Part shown: one piece after another, positions 22,764 through 34,437 of the stretch
Layout: each line of letters begins with the position of its first letter
How positions within the stretch are numbered: the stretch's first letter is position 1
Assembly: GCA_037903355.1 (NCBI GenBank)
Contig: JBAJFE010000023.1
Span: forward strand, 434,001-498,000
Reading direction: 5' to 3'
DNA: 64,000 nt
DNA from: Trichuris trichiura
Lineage: Eukaryota; Nematoda; Enoplea; Trichinellida; Trichuridae
Position numbers and translations under genes: made by a program
Notes under the pieces: generated by a model
What the model was told of the DNA's origin: nothing
Seen by the model: the letters and a program-made list of their open reading frames with translations, nothing else
Database searches by the model: none

Positions 22764-25700
22764 TCAACACCTACCCAACAGCTTACGGTGGTTTTCTTGG
22801 ACATTCTTGTCGTTACATCTCGCTGATTCGGGGCGGCACGATTGAACAATGCCCAGCACAACGACAAGCAATAACGCCAAACCTGCCGACAGGGACAAGC
22901 AGAGCACCGCTTGCTGTTGGTGCGCTAAAAGTTGTAAAACATTTTTAAAAAAATAAGTCGAAACTTCTAAGCGCGCGTAAGCGTACCTTTCGAACGCAAA
23001 AACAAAGCGTTTCCGAGCGCGAAACTTGGTAAACAACTTTTGAACTTACAGTAAGATTCAAACGGGGTTGAAAAGTACTTGTGCATAGTTTATTTTTGTA
23101 GCGTGCGAAGTCCCGTCAGTATTGCGTTGAGAGCGACTTGCGCGAAGTAAAAAAATACTGAACAATTGGAACAGTCTGCCAGCTGATGGGATTTATTTTT
23201 TGCTTATTAATAATTTATAGAAAAAATAGGACGCTATTCGTCCCATTAATTTAGCACGATTACCGTATAACAACTAACCTGCGCACAGGGGAACGCCATC
23301 GCAATACTTTAATAAGTATTGATAAGCGAAGACGAGTTTCTTACCCATCAAGTGGTCCCAGGCGATTAATAAAGCTTTGAGCAGGCCAAACAAGTTGGGC
23401 TGAATCGAGTAAGTTCGCTGGTTTTTTTCGGCAGCATTAGCGGGTGTTGTTGCGTCACGATCGGGCGGCTCCGATTCGAATTTGTTCTTTTTCGACAAGT
23501 CGTACTTGGACGATTGGCCACCGATGCTGTCGGACGCTGGCCAGTTCACTAGATTTTAGAAAAGATTGCGAGTTCTGCGGCATTCATCTTTACGTTACGG
23601 GATGGCACGTACTAACTGGAGGAGACTGCAGCTTCTGTTGGTCATCATCGCTCATCCGTTCGGTGGGAATGTGCGCGTGGACAGCGTCGAATTCGGTGGC
23701 CAAACTGTCCGCGTCCAAACGTCCTCGCGAAAGAGCTTCATCGGTAAAAACGTCCTGCTCCACTAAAGCATAGACATCCCATTGTAAGAGCAACATAGCC
23801 TATGTTCAGCTTGCCGCAAATGAAGACAACCACAAGTTGCTTGTTAACATTGTCGGGGCAAGAGCTATGGAATAGCGACGGACCCACATGCAGCTGGCAT
23901 GCCTTGCGAGCGTGGCACCGTTCCACCACGATAGATAGTACGTCGGTTGAACAGTCTAAACAAAGTTAAAATGCTAGCGACGACCAAACATGCTAATGAA
24001 AGGTTAAAAAACGCGTAGACCCATGGGGAATGTTTACTGTAGCGTCAAAACTTCTCTGCGTCAAACAGTGTGCGTCAAATTGATTACAACTGTCATACAA
24101 AGAGCTGAGTAAAGATTACCTTGCAGCAGCGGTTAAAGTTGCTGAAGTCGTTACCGCGGAGTAGGCGCGGAAAATTCGCGGAAAGAATTAGTTCCATTAT
24201 AAAAGGATTCTTGAAGATTCACAGTTTCTCTACCGTAACTAACTGTTCGTCGTCGAAACTACAGCGCAACCTCGTTATCCTTTTTTAGGCATACCCGAAT
24301 TTGCCGAAGGGCGGTAAAGGTACAGTATGAACAAAAGATACTCAAGCTGTTGGACCATCGACGACTGAATGGAACTGTTTTCTTCTTTCTAGCTCGCTAA
24401 ATTTGAACGGATGTTGCTTTTCACTTGTAAAAAGCACAACGAAAACACATTGCTCCAGCAACGCGGAAGAATCTCGCGTACGACCGGGAGGTTGGTTAGC
24501 AAGTTTGGCGCTTCAACACCGGTAAGCCACTACTGCCCTATTTTTTTTTAAATCAAGTCTACAAACTTTTTCAAATTTGTCCGAGTCGTAAGCAAAACAT
24601 GCAAACGTATTACAAAGCATCCAATATTCAAACATTCGAATATTTGACAGTAGGCATGTAACCTTCAAGTCAGGCTCTCGAGAACAACTAGCAACCCATG
24701 CAGGAATAATCCACAAAGAGTCACTAAGCCAGAACCAAACACAGTAATAAATCTCAGCTCCGCCCCTCTAAGCGAAAGTGAAATGACTATACTGAAAAAA
24801 GGACTGAACTTTGTACCGACTCCTAAACAACCACCCTTCCTTGACATCATTGCCTCAGTCGAAGACAGCCTATCTTCGGTCGACCCACAGAAAGCAGTAT
24901 AGATTAAGCGAAATTTGTCCACGTTAATCCTAGATCATCACTTCAACGCCACCCCAAACTTGAGCCGATATGAGATCAACTGCTTAAATCAACTTAAAAG
25001 GCAACCTAATAGAATTATAAGTAAGGCAGACAAAGGCAACAAAATTGTTCTACTTGACAGAGCCACCTACAATCACAAAATGACAACCATCTTGAACACC
25101 AACAGTTATACGCCCCTGCCCAACGACCCTACAGAAACGTCTAGGAAAAATCTCCGCTCCCTTCTCATTACATACGGCACAGAAACCAGAGAACCAGAAA
25201 TCATCAGAATAGCGAAGCATCTTAGGTTCATATCAAATTACAGACCCCCTGAGCTCTACGGTCTTCCAAAAGTGCACAAACCAGAGGTCCCACTAAGACC
25301 AATAGTTTCCACAATTAACAGCACCACAAGTGAACTTAGTAAGTACTTAAAAAAGATCATCGAGCCACTAACTGGTAATGAATCGTCCTTCGTGAAAAAT
25401 AGTAAAAGCTTCGTCAATGAAATACGAAACTACCATCTAGAACCGGACGAGATCTTAGTCAGTTACGACGTGAAGGATCTATTCCTGAGCATTCCAATTT
25501 CAGACACTGTCGAAACCCTATACAATCTCCTCAATATAGATACAACTCTGTCCAGCAGATCTAATTTAAACCCCTTCCACATTGTCAAGCTAGTGTCGTT
25601 CTGCATGCAAGATGGCAATTACTTCATGTTTGACAATAAGTTCTACAAGCAATCTAACGGGGTTCCTATGGGCAGCTCACTATCTCCTGTCCCGGCGGAA

Positions 25701-28481
25701 ATATTCATGGAAAGTTTTGAAAAGGAAATGTCCGAAACTGTAGACAGAGAAATTGCTCCACGACTATACAAAAGATATGTCGATGATATCTTCGTCATTA
25801 TAAAAGATGGAAAAGAGGAGCAATTTCTGCAGTTTCTTAACAGCATCCGGCCGAATCAAATCCTCTTCACAATGGAAAAAGAGGCGAATAAAACCCTTCC
25901 CTTCCTGGACGCCCTGATTATTCGCACAGATCAGGGACTCAAAACCAGAGTATACAGAAAGCCGACACACACCGAACAATACCTCGATTTCTCATCACAT
26001 CACCTACGACCGGTAATGTGTAGTATCATCTCTGGCATGAACAATAGAGCGATCAATTTATGCGAACCTGAATTTATCCAATCAGAATTTAACTATATTG
26101 GAAAGATTTTTTACAAAAACAACTATCCGAAATCTTTCATCAGCCAAGTGTTCAAAGACATGCTTCACAACCGGGAATCACATCAACGAAACATCCTGCT
26201 CGACACACGGTTGGTTATCCCCTATGTGGCAGGGTTAGGAGAAAAGATCATCCGGCTAGGAAAACAGTTAGGATTCCAAGTCTTTTTCAAAAGCTTCCCC
26301 AACCTCAGGACCATTCTCCGGAAGGACAAAACCAAAATCCCAAAAAACAAAAAAACAGGACTGGTATACGCAATCAAATGCCCTTGTTCCGGAGTGTACA
26401 TCGGGGAAACCGGAAACACCTTAGAACATAGATTCAACGAACATATGAAAGGCCTTACCACGTATAAAAACGCAAAAAACATTCTCATTAACGACATCAA
26501 CCCTACAAGACAACCCGGCAGAAATAAACAAACTATGGGCAAACATTGTCACCCGCTCTAAATGCTGCTCACTTGACTAAACACAAAAAGGAAACAAAGA
26601 ACTACGGATCAAAACCAACCAAATGGAAAAGTACCTTAAAATGAAATTTCTGAAGAACAACACATATCCACAACATGAAAAATGGCTAGCTGACAGACAG
26701 AAGATGAGGGCACAATGAAATCTACTTTAAAACATTTGACTTTGAACAGTTAAAACGTCCCCGCGCAACAGCCGTTACATCATTTTAACACCGTTGAAGA
26801 CGGGTCTCCTTTGATCCCAAAGCTCTGGAATAATAAAAATATTATCAACGGGACAAATTTCCGTAAAAGAAACTCAACATCAGTAGGCATGTAACCTGCT
26901 AATCAATTGATCTTTCATTACCCGATCGAAACCTTGCTAAATATGGCTAGGATAACGAGCTTTTACGGAAAAATAAGCAAAGGTTTCAAGCCAGCTTTAT
27001 CCCATCGTTAGTATCGAACGTAAAACTATGGTTTTTCCTTTAAAAAAAGTGACGGCGGGAAAAGGTTACCGCGAAGACTCGGCTTATTTTCGTTCCAACG
27101 AAAGATTTCTTCATGGAAATAAATTATGAAGAAAAGTTCACACTTTAGATAAAGCGTATTTGAAAGCGTAAAAAAATACCTATGTAAAGCTCGGAAGGAG
27201 TTTTTTGGCAGTTTCCGGAACCCTTTGGCGGCACGCTTCTATAAAAGGCGGAATGAATTGCCAAGCGCTGTCCTTGCAAGCAAGAAAGCGACATGAGCTG
27301 GTTGTCGCAAAAAAATTCGCCATTAAATTGACCTGAAGATAGGGAAAATTTTTTAGGGGCGCATTTTGCCGGATGGCGGTCGTACTTGGACGACAACGGT
27401 AAGAAACTTGGAAATGTCTTCCAATTTGAGAACAGTTGTTCAACGCGGGATCTCTGGCACCCGTTTTGATCCAACACCTTCGCTTGTTTTGGCAAGTTTC
27501 CGTGGCGAACTATAAAACAAAAAACAACGTAGCTATTGCGGAAAAACGCAACAGGTAGCATGCCAGAAAAGCTTCGGGAACTTCGCAAGAGTCGTTGCTC
27601 TGCGACGACATGCGGATATTGTAGTCCACTTTCCTTTTCGTACCGTTACGACCTTCGGTCGTTGTTCGCTTCTTCGTCGAAGCAATGGCACATATTTCCG
27701 CCGTTCGAGCCGAATGGCCATAGAATACTTCGTCTATTGCTATTTGCGTGTGCATTGGACACTTAAAGGCCGCTTTCTCGCCTTCGCAATAGCTCTTTTC
27801 CCTGAGTCTCAGAGAAAGAAGGCCAAATGCTGAAAAAGGAATAAGTATACTTCAAGTAAACTTAACAAATTTCCAGCCAGTAAACATCGACTTGAAAATC
27901 GACACTTAAAAGAAATTATTCCGCCTACAGACTCTGCGTATCTCAGCGTCGGTGCATGTCGCTAGTTTTAGGATTTCGCTTGAAATTTGGCGCTTTTTGC
28001 TTTTCAAAACAGCAGCACAAGCTTCAGTGAATGGTTTTTCTATTCCTTGTTCCGTAAACTCACTTTTGACGTCCAGTCTTTAAGGTAAAACGCCTGTAAC
28101 ACTTAATGACTCTGAATTAAGTGACAAATACTTCGTACATTTAAATAATTAATACAATATTTTGAAAAACAATGCGACGAATTATCCCCTTAACACCGTC
28201 CGAAGATTATTTATATTTACGCAATTTTAGGAAACAAAAATAAAAACGAAAAAATGTTAACCTGCGAATACTTAATTTTTTAAAAAATACTGTGCTAGAT
28301 AGTTCAAACTTTTGAAAATCAGTGATTTTCAGGATTGCATTACTATACAGTGCAGTACTGTATGTTACGGTGCAGAATGGCAATGGCTAGTCGGCAGTTT
28401 GAACGCAACGATGCAATGATTTCGCCCTACGACTCGCGCACATCGAATTGGTAAGTCCTCTAACGCCTTTTCCATCTTCGT
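22764..28481 (-). CDS. eva-1: EVA-1-like SUEL-lectin transmembrane receptor (5' end open)
   Basis: Type I membrane protein of the EVA1/FAM176 family; C. elegans EVA-1 acts as a Slit coreceptor in guidance. Exons in reading order: about 28481-28369 (tentative), 27801-27582, 27509-27386, 27332-27180, 23955-23795, 23754-23613, 23548-23345, 22924-22764. From 27801 on, every junction keeps phase. Two SUEL (Gal_lectin) domains are clear: the first has YCEGEKAAFKCP, IAIDEVFYG, ETCQNKRRCWIKTG and FQVSYRC; the second has CDNQLMSLSC, LAIHSAFY, VVERCHARKACQLHVG and LVVVFIC. A partial third copy (GRNHCIVAF) precedes them. The C-terminus has the EVA1 juxtamembrane helix (LLKALLIAWDHLM) plus a membrane segment (VLCLSLSAGLALLLVVVLG) and a short tail. 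A junction near 28.3-27.8 kb may lack a small exon, and the signal peptide was not placed. The 3,224-bp intron inside lectin 2 hosts a Penelope-like element. Confidence 0.88.
24648..24664. repeat. 17-bp direct repeat, left of the Penelope-like element
   Basis: CAGTAGGCATGTAACCT occurs here and at 26881-26897, bracketing the reverse-transcriptase frame. It is best read as a target-site duplication, though remnants of Penelope terminal repeats are possible. Confidence 0.85.
24665..26561 (+). pseudogene. Penelope-like reverse transcriptase / GIY-YIG endonuclease, defective
   Basis: Encodes target-primed reverse transcription machinery of the Penelope class. An open frame upstream (VINLSSAPLSESEMTILKKG) ends at TAG 24900-24902, and the same frame then stays open to 26561 (548 codons). 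Visible motifs: LYGLPKVHKP, DVKDLF (motif A), NGVPMGSSLSP (motif B), YVDDIF (catalytic YxDD), RKPTHTEQYLDF, then an endonuclease with YAIKC, GVYIGETGNTLEHRFNEH. The expected endonuclease C-terminus after this histidine is replaced by unrelated residues, suggesting a frameshift. The catalytic residues themselves remain, so decay is recent or slight. Confidence 0.9.
26881..26897. repeat. 17-bp direct repeat, right of the Penelope-like element
   Basis: Exact copy of the 17 bases at 24648-24664. See the left copy. Confidence 0.85.
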
Positions 28482-31400
28482 CTTATTAGAAAAGCTAATA
28501 TTTTTGCCACGCAAAAAAATTTTCCATCTTTTACGCGCTTTCTTGCATTTCGGCTTCCCGTATTTACATTCCGCTTTGAAACATGCAAAATTGAGTGGGC
28601 GAGGCGATCGAGTAACCTCGCCGCGATGCGAAAAAGACAAAGCTGCGCGTTGAACGCGGAAGGCGTTAAATCGCCGACAAATTCCATTCGATTCTCCCTT
28701 TGCCGGCTCAGGTAAACAACATATTGAAAAAGAGCAACAATAGCAACGCCGCGAAACTCTAGACGCTTAGCTGAACTGTCAGCATTAACGGAAGCACCGC
28801 AAATTCTCCCTTTTTTTATAACTCCCAATTAGGAAATCGCTTTGCAAAGAAAAACTTGAATTCGCTACTCGCCTTAGCGCTTAGTTAACTGAATGTTGCG
28901 TTTTGTAACTTCCAGCTGTTTAAGTGACGCCATCAGCAAGGTCTTTAAGCAATTATGTTTGCCGGCCGATATTCAGCACTAAATGACTTTGAACCTCCGC
29001 AAGATCGAATAGGTTTTATTATTCAGCGAACGTAAGCATCGCGGACAACGCGCAGGTTGAACATATGGTTTGTAATCAGATTTTACGCAACTGTTCGATG
29101 GCATAGAACGATTCGAAACGCGCTGAGCGCGATTAAGATAGTAAACTCGTTCTGTAACGATACATAAATGATTGCGCGTCACTGCCAGAAGATGAAGTGG
29201 CCTATTTCCGGCAGTGCGAATGCGAATTCCTCAGCTATTTAATTGCAGTACGCAAATACTTAAGAGGGGTTTGTGCAAGCTCAACTTATGACACTCGTTG
29301 CGGCTTATGGATATGCAACTTTGAACGTTGTATTGAAAGAAGGGAAAAAGCGGCACATTAGAGCCGCTGGTACGAAATCAACAATCGCTGGTGCACGGCT
29401 GGCTTGAACAACTAAGTATAACTCGAATGAGAAAGGCGAGAGACGAGTATTACAAGACAACAGCTGCTAGATAATATCAAAGTTAAGCTGTTTCGCTTGG
29501 CAGAAAAGGGGCTCAACCTTCCCGGCTATATTTCAGTAAATACGCCCTTTCTCAAGTTGAACGAAAGTGACCACCCTAAAGGCGATCCGTCGAATGACCT
29601 GGCGCGAGATGCAAAGTTCAACTTGGAAATTTAATATGATACGCTTTGCCAGCATTTGTCGTCTTGCAAAAGTGGCCAATGGAAACCTGATAGCAACAGA
29701 CCGTTCAACAATTATTCTTCAACTTGAAGCATTTATTGTGTCCATTCAAAGTAAGGCTTGAAGCAACTGTTTACTGTACGAGAGAAGAAGGGGAACTTTT
29801 CGACCCTTTAGCAACCTAACATATTGATCCAATCGCCGGGCGCGCGCGCGCGTCGGCGGAGAAGACCAACGAACCTAATTCAAAAAGACCAATTGTAGGC
29901 GTTGCGTTCTTGCGCCTCACAATGGGCGTCCATTTACCTTCTTTCCCCTTGATTCAACGGCGCTCAATGGGCCAATCTAGACGCGGCGACAACGACTCGT
30001 CCGGGCGAAAGAGTACTAATACTTTACGGGGCGTTAATTCAATTTTTGCTCACTTCGATCGAAGGCGCCTAAAATTGGACAAATGAAGAGTCGCTATGAT
30101 ATTGTCCAAATCAATTAGCCCAGATTCCTGCCGAGATCAAAGCACTTCGCAAAGTAGAAACTAGTATACTTGCATTGAGTTTGCTTTTTATTTTCAAAAA
30201 AAATATTAATTATGCAAATAAAAAAATTATTAAAAAGACTAACAAGGCGTAAACTGGACGGAGTGGCCAATATTGTTGGAAGAAGAAGAACAACAACAGC
30301 GACCGTAAGCCGACTTCGCTGCAGATAAGGCCTTCCATAACGGCTTTCGTTTACAAAAAAGGGCAGCTGTTTCATTGAGCATTTTTGTTTGGCAGCAACG
30401 TCAATTTCTTTCACCACTTCTTTTTTTTAAAAAAGGCCTAATGATGATCACCCCGTAAGCTCAAGCTCTCTCCTGTTGAAGCGATTAATTCAAAAAGGTG
30501 AACGCTTTTAAAGAAAATGAAAACTCGGACGCACTCATTGGGCTACGCGGCGCGGCTGCAATTACTTTTACAACCGACGGAGCGAAAGCTTTTAAAAAAA
30601 TAAAATACGTTTCATCTTGGCGCGGCTTTGCGAAGTGTTAACCTTTGAACGCGTACTACCGATTTGGCGCATAAAATTTTTGCATAAGCAAAAGCGGCGC
30701 CTTTCCGAGGAAAAATTCCCCCTTTAAGCATGCGCGTTGTCGGGCTTTAAACTGGCGGACGCCCCAAAGGAAAATTTATTACCGATAGGAAGAAGGCGTA
30801 AAAGACGCCATCGCCCAAAAAATCGATTGCAACTACGAAAGAGGAAAAAATGCAAATTTCCGAACATACTCTCCTCATGCTGCCGAATTAAGCTTACGAG
30901 AAGCGAGCCTAGATCAGCTTACCAGTTGGGTTACCATTCGACCGATGGTTGTACAACTGAGCGTTGGGCAAGTTGTGACACCAACCGGATTCAATCAATG
31001 TGAACGCCAGTAAAAGTGGAAACATTTTCTAACAACTGTGGTCAACGACGACAACTACGTCCGCTCCAATTTGTTCAAGCGGAATATGGTAATGTTCGGC
31101 AAGCATCCGCAATGTCAGACAGAGAAAGAGAGAGAGAGTGCTTTAACGTCGACAGAGAGTTAGCCAACTCGATGAGCGATAGAAAGCGGCGCACTGAGAG
31201 ACGAAGAGAAAGACGTATGCAGCCATAAAGTCTTTTCTACCTGACGCGCCGCCTGGTGGGTCTTTCAACATTCACTTAATGATGACGGCTTCCTGATGCC
31301 ATTCATCAAAACGAAGAAATCATTACGCAACTAAAGGCAGATGACCGATGTCAAATATGAAGTTAACCTTCAATTCCGCCATTCGTTGGCAATTCGCTAC

Positions 31401-32512
31401 GTGGTGGTTGAGTCGCTCGCTGTTTTCGCAATGAAGCCAAGTGGCGGCGCGTTGTTGCTTGAAAATTTGCAAGCCAACAATTTCACGCTTTCATCTCTCG
31501 ATGCGAACATCCAAAACGTCATTAATTAACTCGAACGGCAAGCACCTGTCATCCGCGGCCAAGCATGTCTCTTTAAAAATGCACGTTTCACCGAATGGAA
31601 AGAGCTAATCGCGTTCCGCCAATCCCTATTGGCTAATTGGAACAATCGTATCGAGTCGACTTTGGTGAAGCAGTTATGAGCGCATGAAATTGTCCATAAA
31701 TAATTCATTCTCAATTGGTGCCAACCGAAGCCGCGACGAGCGGCATGTTGTTACGTAATACTGTTCTGACCAACCGGATGACGTTGATTGTCCAATTTGC
31801 ATACTTTGATTGGATAAAAAGTCCACTCGGCAAAAGCTTTGCAAAATGGTGTGTGATCATCACTGAGCCGCGTGGATACAAGCTTTATGAATGGACATCA
31901 AGATCGAAATGACCATTTCGCTCATCGTCAACTCTGAAAATGGTTTACAGTCCATAGTTGACAAATCAGCCCTTCCGCGTGTGCGCGTTTAAAAAAGTCG
32001 AAAATTGCCCCGCCCGCAATTACGGTACGAATCTAAACTAATCCTAAAAAGTAAATTTAAAACTTAAAAATGTTAAATCGTCAATTGGCTTGAAAATAAA
32101 ACAAAGCGTCCGCGAAATCTTGACAAAAACATAAACAAATAAAAAATGGTGCGTTAAATTGCAACTTGTCGTCGCGTACGCTTTGATCGCCAAAGGAAAT
32201 AAAATGTAGTTGGCGACGCAAGACCAATTTTTTTGGCTGAAAATTTTACTGGGCATTTTTGAATTACACTTACTGTAAGCGTTCGCAGGTACATCGCGCA
32301 TAGAAAAATCATTTAAAGAAAGTTTCTTCGCGACGAGAAAGGCTTGATGCTACTCTTTAAAAAGCTGATCGAAATGCGTACTACTAATCTTTTTTTTACT
32401 ACGTAAACAAGTTTGTTGTTATAAACATTGCAATGTTATCTCTGCAACAAAAAAACAAAGTACGACTGATTAAACTATGCGTACCGGAGACAATGATGAG
32501 AGCGGAAAGAAT
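28482..32512. other. Gene-poor stretch 5' of EVA-1
   Basis: Should hold the first EVA-1 exons and promoter. On the minus strand near 30240-30370 there is a hydrophobic leader-like frame (RLTVAVVVLLLPTILA), a possible signal-peptide exon. Nothing else shows family similarity. A CG run lies near 29838-29852. Confidence 0.35.
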
Positions 32513-33265
32513 TCAAACGTTGATAGGCAAAGTGGGTCGTCGAAAGAGCCGACGGAAAAGGCCCGAATGGTCGTTGATGACGTGAACTTCGGACGAATCG
32601 AATTTTGACGTTTTTGGGCAAGACAACAATCGCTGATGACCGACGCATGGCCAATTTTTCATTTTAACAAATAACTTATTGTACGTGCAATGGAATCGAT
32701 CGTAGTCATCTTTGACGACCTCCTGTCGCTTGTATCTGGCTCGTTCGTATATTTCGACGAATTCGTTCAACTCGTCGGCAGTGCATTTGCGAGGGCACAA
32801 ATCTTGATCCATCAAACGATGCAACAAAATATCCAAAGGTGCCGAATAGCAGTCCTTGTAAAAGTTGGACATTTGCTGCAACTTTCTTAGCACGACGTTC
32901 ACTTCGTCCAAAACTTTGTACCTGTACCATTGCGGATGAGCTTCGTCCGAATACGGAGTGAACATTGGCAATTCCTTGTACAAACAGGTGGAACGCAAAC
33001 CGGCGTGAATTTTTGCCCGAAAATTGGCCGGAGCGCCTTGAGCAAAGTTCATATGCGGAGCTTTGCGCGAAGCCCAACTGAGCCTGAGCACTTGACGTCT
33101 GCCCAATATGAAGGCCAGAATAAAGAACTGAACGCCAACGCATATCAAATAGATCGCCGTTATACCGGATATGACATTGGCGCTTGAACCGCTCTGCCGG
33201 TGGCCCGTCGAATTAGTGCACGTTGAAAAATTGTACGATAGGCATCTGGCCTCGTTCGATTCCAT
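32513..33265 (-). CDS. C1orf43: C1orf43 (NICE-3) family single-pass membrane protein
   Basis: Homolog of human C1orf43, a Golgi/mitochondria-associated membrane protein implicated in phagocytosis, with no known catalytic activity. It is 250 residues, nearly the human length (253). One membrane segment at about 31-54 (VGVQFFILAFILG) is followed at once by the family block GRRQVLRLSWASRKAPH, then QWYRYKVLDEV and IYERARYKRQEVVKDDYDRF. The whole gene is one uninterrupted frame, unlike its multi-exon neighbours. The start is the first ATG, and a CTTAG acceptor-like site lies 6 nt upstream of it. It is head-to-head with SND1, 1.2 kb away. Confidence 0.9.
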   Translation of the reverse strand: MESNEARCLSYNFSTCTNSTGHRQSGSSANVISGITAIYLICVGVQFFILAFILGRRQVLRLSWASRKAPHMNFAQGAPANFRAKIHAGLRSTCLYKELPMFTPYSDEAHPQWYRYKVLDEVNVVLRKLQQMSNFYKDCYSAPLDILLHRLMDQDLCPRKCTADELNEFVEIYERARYKRQEVVKDDYDRFHCTYNKLFVKMKNWPCVGHQRLLSCPKTSKFDSSEVHVINDHSGLFRRLFRRPTLPINV

Positions 33266-34437
33266 CGCGGGCTAAGCGCTAAAACGCAATTTTACCGCAT
33301 TCTCGTTGTCGAAAAGCAAAATGTGTTACAGTATACTGATTTTCAGGTAATAATATTCAGCGGACACAAGCGAATTCGAAAAGCAACTTTCCAGCTAGCG
33401 GCGATGAAACTGAACCCGCTAGTTAGGTAGCTAAACATTTTTTCAATGCGGTTAAATAGAATTTTTTGGTTATAACCGCGGTTGCGCTTGGAAATTTTGG
33501 TAGCCACGTAGCGGGATTCGGTCATCAACGATATCGCTTTATTCAAGCACTTTTTTAACAGTGACCGTTAAAGAACTTAAAGAGACTATGGAATCGTTCT
33601 TTTCTACGCGCGTGGAGCTGCAGTTAAGCAAAGCAAAAAAGACAGAGACTTTTCCCGCTTCAGTTAATTCGGAAGCTGAGTTGCAAAAAGCGCGCAATTG
33701 ACATTTTTGCTTCGGTTGAATCAGTCGTTAAAATTGAAGCGCGGAAACAAACTGGTCGAGCGACGCGTCGACACTCCGGCTAGAGGAAATTTGAAATAAT
33801 TACAGTATAACGATTTTCAGGTAACATTGCGTCTTGCGCTCCAATAAATCAGCGGAGTAAATAATTTTTTTAAACATTACATTTTACATTAGACGCAGTT
33901 GGGGGTATAATTTGCAATTTTTTTAAAAAAAAGTTAGTTTCCCGCGGAACATTTACGCCTTCTCGGCTTCAACAACGCGTAGCAGCAAAAAAAAGCGAGG
34001 CAAAAAAGAAGTCAGAATTGCTTTTCGAGCGAAAAGTTACTTGCAACGTCGTTCGGTTGCCTTTAAAAGCGTTAAAGCGATTTACCCGCCGATCGACTCT
34101 GAGGGCTGTTCGTCTGTCGCTTGGGGAAATGCCAACATTTCCTAGCTACTGCACTTTTTGCGAGCAAAATAATTTTTATAAGCATTTTTTTCAAGTGGAC
34201 GCGTCCGTACAAAAACGCAGAGGCTATTGATTGCGCAGGCGGCGAGTTTCTTTAAAAAAAGTTAAAATATTTAAACTTGCAAATCTTTAAAATTACTGTA
34301 CATTTCTGTAGGCTCTTGACAAAGTGGCTTGTTGCGTTGTCTTGTTTGGGCGGATCAGGCGGTTGACTGACAGACTGACTACGTTCGGTGATAGTTGTTC
34401 ACTTTTCGTAGATTTTAACGCGCCACTCGGTGAACAA
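33266..34437. other. Divergent intergenic region between C1orf43 and SND1
   Basis: No coding pattern. It contains two similar blocks, TTACAGTATACTGATTTTCA near 33327 and TTACAGTATAACGATTTTCA near 33801, each followed by GGTAA, plus a T7A8 palindrome near 33915. A TTTCTGTAG acceptor-like site near 34311 may mark a 5' UTR exon of SND1. Confidence 0.45.

Larger units (their letters stand above)
24665..26897 (+). mobile_element. Penelope-like retroelement inserted in an EVA-1 intron
   Basis: About 2.2 kb bracketed by a 17-bp direct repeat, on the strand opposite EVA-1. The coding part has Penelope-type reverse transcriptase and a C-terminal GIY-YIG endonuclease. Its composition (AAC/ACA/CCA-rich plus strand) differs visibly from the flanks. 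The N-terminal coding region is only about 80 residues before the conserved core, so it is probably 5'-truncated. An in-frame TAG and a degenerate C-terminus show it is not intact. It sits in a spliced intron, so host coding is not interrupted. Confidence 0.9.

Noticed and set aside
24665..26897. Hammerhead ribozyme in the Penelope terminal regions
   Set aside because: I looked for a CTGANGA...GAAA core on both strands and saw none; the closest is CTGATGTTG near the right end.
27145..27588. Single 147-codon minus-strand frame
   Set aside because: It reads through two short introns; the SUEL lectin pattern is only consistent when the EVA-1 exons are spliced.
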